A model generated the notes under the pieces. It did no database searches. It had not been told where the DNA came from and saw only the letters and a program-made list of their open reading frames with translations. Shown one piece after another: positions 5,462 through 6,089 of a DNA stretch of 6,089 nucleotides; the stretch's first letter is position 1, and each line of letters opens with the position of its first letter. Position numbers and translations under genes: made by a program. Location of the stretch: the NCBI RefSeq assembly GCF_938018145.1, contig NZ_CALIII010000183.1, positions 1 to 6,089 on the forward strand, in the 5' to 3' direction. This DNA is from an uncultured Campylobacter sp. (lineage in GTDB: Bacteria; Campylobacterota; Campylobacteria; Campylobacterales; Campylobacteraceae).

Positions 5462-5469
5462 GAGCAGAA

Positions 5470-5700
5470 ATGACTACTTTTAGCAAAGATGAAATTTATA
5501 CGGCAACCGAAGTGGTGCGAAATTTCAGCGCCGTCTTGGGCAAGGTCGGCAAGGCGCAGATGAAGCGCGCCGTGATCGTTAAAAATAATAAATTTGAAGC
5601 CGTACTGCTAAATATGGGCGAGTACGAGCGCCTATGCGAGGCTGTCGAGGTGCTCCAAAGCATATATGAGGCTAAAAAACGAGCCGGAAGCGGCGAATAA
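5470..5700 (+). CDS. Phd/YefM-family antitoxin-like DNA-binding protein, orphan
   Basis: A 76-residue protein with the pattern of the Phd/YefM fold. The N-terminal TATEVVRNFSAVLGKV (11-26) matches the conserved 'tE.R.nfs.ll..v' helix used for dimerisation and DNA contact. The strand pair AVIVKNNKFEAVLLNM (34-49) matches the 'v.Itrngkp.avlv' motif, followed by GEYERL (50-55). The C-terminal helix (56-76) is charged and rich in Glu, Lys and Ala; in true antitoxins this part wraps a toxin. No RelE-, YoeB- or Doc-like gene is adjacent; the stop TAA overlaps the ATG of an alpha/beta hydrolase by one base. A short gene at this position (Cj0797c) is also between ddl and the hydrolase in C. jejuni as I recall, which argues for a fixed chromosomal gene rather than a recent mobile toxin-antitoxin unit. 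Start: ATG 5470 with AAAGAG 5 nt upstream. A transcriptional-regulator role is inferred. Confidence 0.82.
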   Translation: MTTFSKDEIYTATEVVRNFSAVLGKVGKAQMKRAVIVKNNKFEAVLLNMGEYERLCEAVEVLQSIYEAKKRAGSGE

Positions 5701-6089
5701 TGGCGGTCAAAGAGGTAAAATACGGCGGCAAAATTTACCGCATCAGCTACGAGACCGTAAATCCCGCAAATAAGGACGTCGCGCTATTTTTGCACGGCTG
5801 GGGCGCAAACAAAGAGATCATGAAAAAGGCTTTCGGCACGTATTTTAAGGACTTGCGGCACGTTTACGTCGATATGCCGGGCTTTGGCGCGAGCAGTATG
5901 CACGGAGCGCTAGCGACGAAAGACTACGCAAAAATCATGAAATCCTTTTTAGACGAGCTTGGCGCGAGCCCTAAAATCGTCTTCGGGCACAGCTTCGGCG
6001 GTAAGGTCGCAACCCTGCTAAATCCTGAATATCTCGCACTTTTAAGCTCGGCCGGCATCGTGGCTAAAAAGCCGCTTTGGGTGCGATTT
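5700..6089 (+). CDS. Alpha/beta-hydrolase fold protein (partial, N-terminal 130 residues)
   Basis: The frame opens with ATG at 5700, sharing its A with the TAA of the preceding gene, and is still open at the window end. Hydrolase-fold landmarks appear in order: LFLHGWGAN (29-37) with the HGWG oxyanion-hole loop, DMPGFGAS (58-65) after the third core strand, and the nucleophile elbow GHSFGG (96-101) with S98 as the predicted catalytic serine. The acid and histidine of the triad would lie beyond the window. There is no signal peptide, so it should be cytoplasmic. The substrate cannot be told from the fold. A purine patch GGAAG (5686-5690), 9 nt upstream, is a weak ribosome site, so coupling to the Phd-like gene is likely. 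In C. jejuni the equivalent (Cj0796c) lies next to murF, as I recall. Confidence 0.88.
   Translation, partial: MAVKEVKYGGKIYRISYETVNPANKDVALFLHGWGANKEIMKKAFGTYFKDLRHVYVDMPGFGASSMHGALATKDYAKIMKSFLDELGASPKIVFGHSFGGKVATLLNPEYLALLSSAGIVAKKPLWVRF

Larger units (their letters stand above)
5067..5469. other. 403-bp AT-rich intergenic region between ddl and the Phd-like gene
   Basis: No coding sequence is supported here on either strand. The first 85 bp hold a small hairpin and a likely terminator. The middle (about 5150-5380) is T-rich, carries AAATTTGAC at 5102, 5183 and 5267 and a related AAATTTCAC at 5342, and contains a weak stem (around 5212-5230) that I would not call a terminator. The last 80 bp are very AT-rich and hold a promoter candidate and two small perfect palindromes just before the next gene. 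The gap stands out because every other junction in the window is 28 nt or less. Confidence 0.85.

Noticed and set aside
5470..5700. A complete toxin-antitoxin module
   Set aside because: Only the antitoxin-like half is present; the next gene has clear alpha/beta-hydrolase motifs and no toxin gene is seen upstream.

Overview
The window looks like a piece of chromosome from a Campylobacter-type epsilonproteobacterium with moderate GC content, in the style of C. showae, C. rectus, C. curvus or C. concisus. Three things point there: codon use (many CTA leucines, AGC serines and AAA lysines), the dense same-strand packing of genes with AAGGA ribosome sites, and the gene order ruvA - ddl - small Phd-like gene - alpha/beta hydrolase. 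As I recall it, that order matches C. jejuni Cj0799c-Cj0796c, with murF following. The species assignment is an inference. Every supported gene is on the + strand.

Positions 1-70 hold the tail of an unidentified gene. Positions 73-3435 hold a four-gene lipid-transport (MCE/Mla-type) operon: a permease with an N-terminal STAS-like domain, an ATPase, a membrane-anchored single-MCE protein with a long helical tail, and a PqiC-like auxiliary lipoprotein. This resembles the C. jejuni iam locus (Cj1646-Cj1649). Junctions are tight: 2 nt after the upstream gene, then 0 nt, an 11-nt overlap and a 4-nt overlap. After a 28-nt gap with a weak promoter candidate come ruvA (Holliday-junction branch migration) and, 13 nt later, ddl (D-Ala-D-Ala ligase for peptidoglycan). 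A hairpin with a T tract after ddl probably ends the transcript.

A 403-bp AT-rich gap (5067-5469) follows. It holds the terminator, three copies of the 9-mer AAATTTGAC about 80 bp apart, and, next to the following gene, an extended -10 promoter candidate flanked by small perfect inverted repeats. Downstream is a 76-residue Phd/YefM-type DNA-binding protein whose stop overlaps the start of an alpha/beta-hydrolase gene that runs off the window end. No RelE/Doc-type toxin gene lies beside it.

Most of the window is ordinary cell-envelope and housekeeping content. The points that deserve a second look are the make-up of the lipid transporter (long heptad-repeat MCE tail plus an outer-membrane-type lipoprotein, with no MlaC shuttle in view), the orphan Phd-like gene and its upstream palindromes, and the very strong excess of AAATTT. 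I did not see a clearly new type of defence system, mobile element, CRISPR array or RNA gene.
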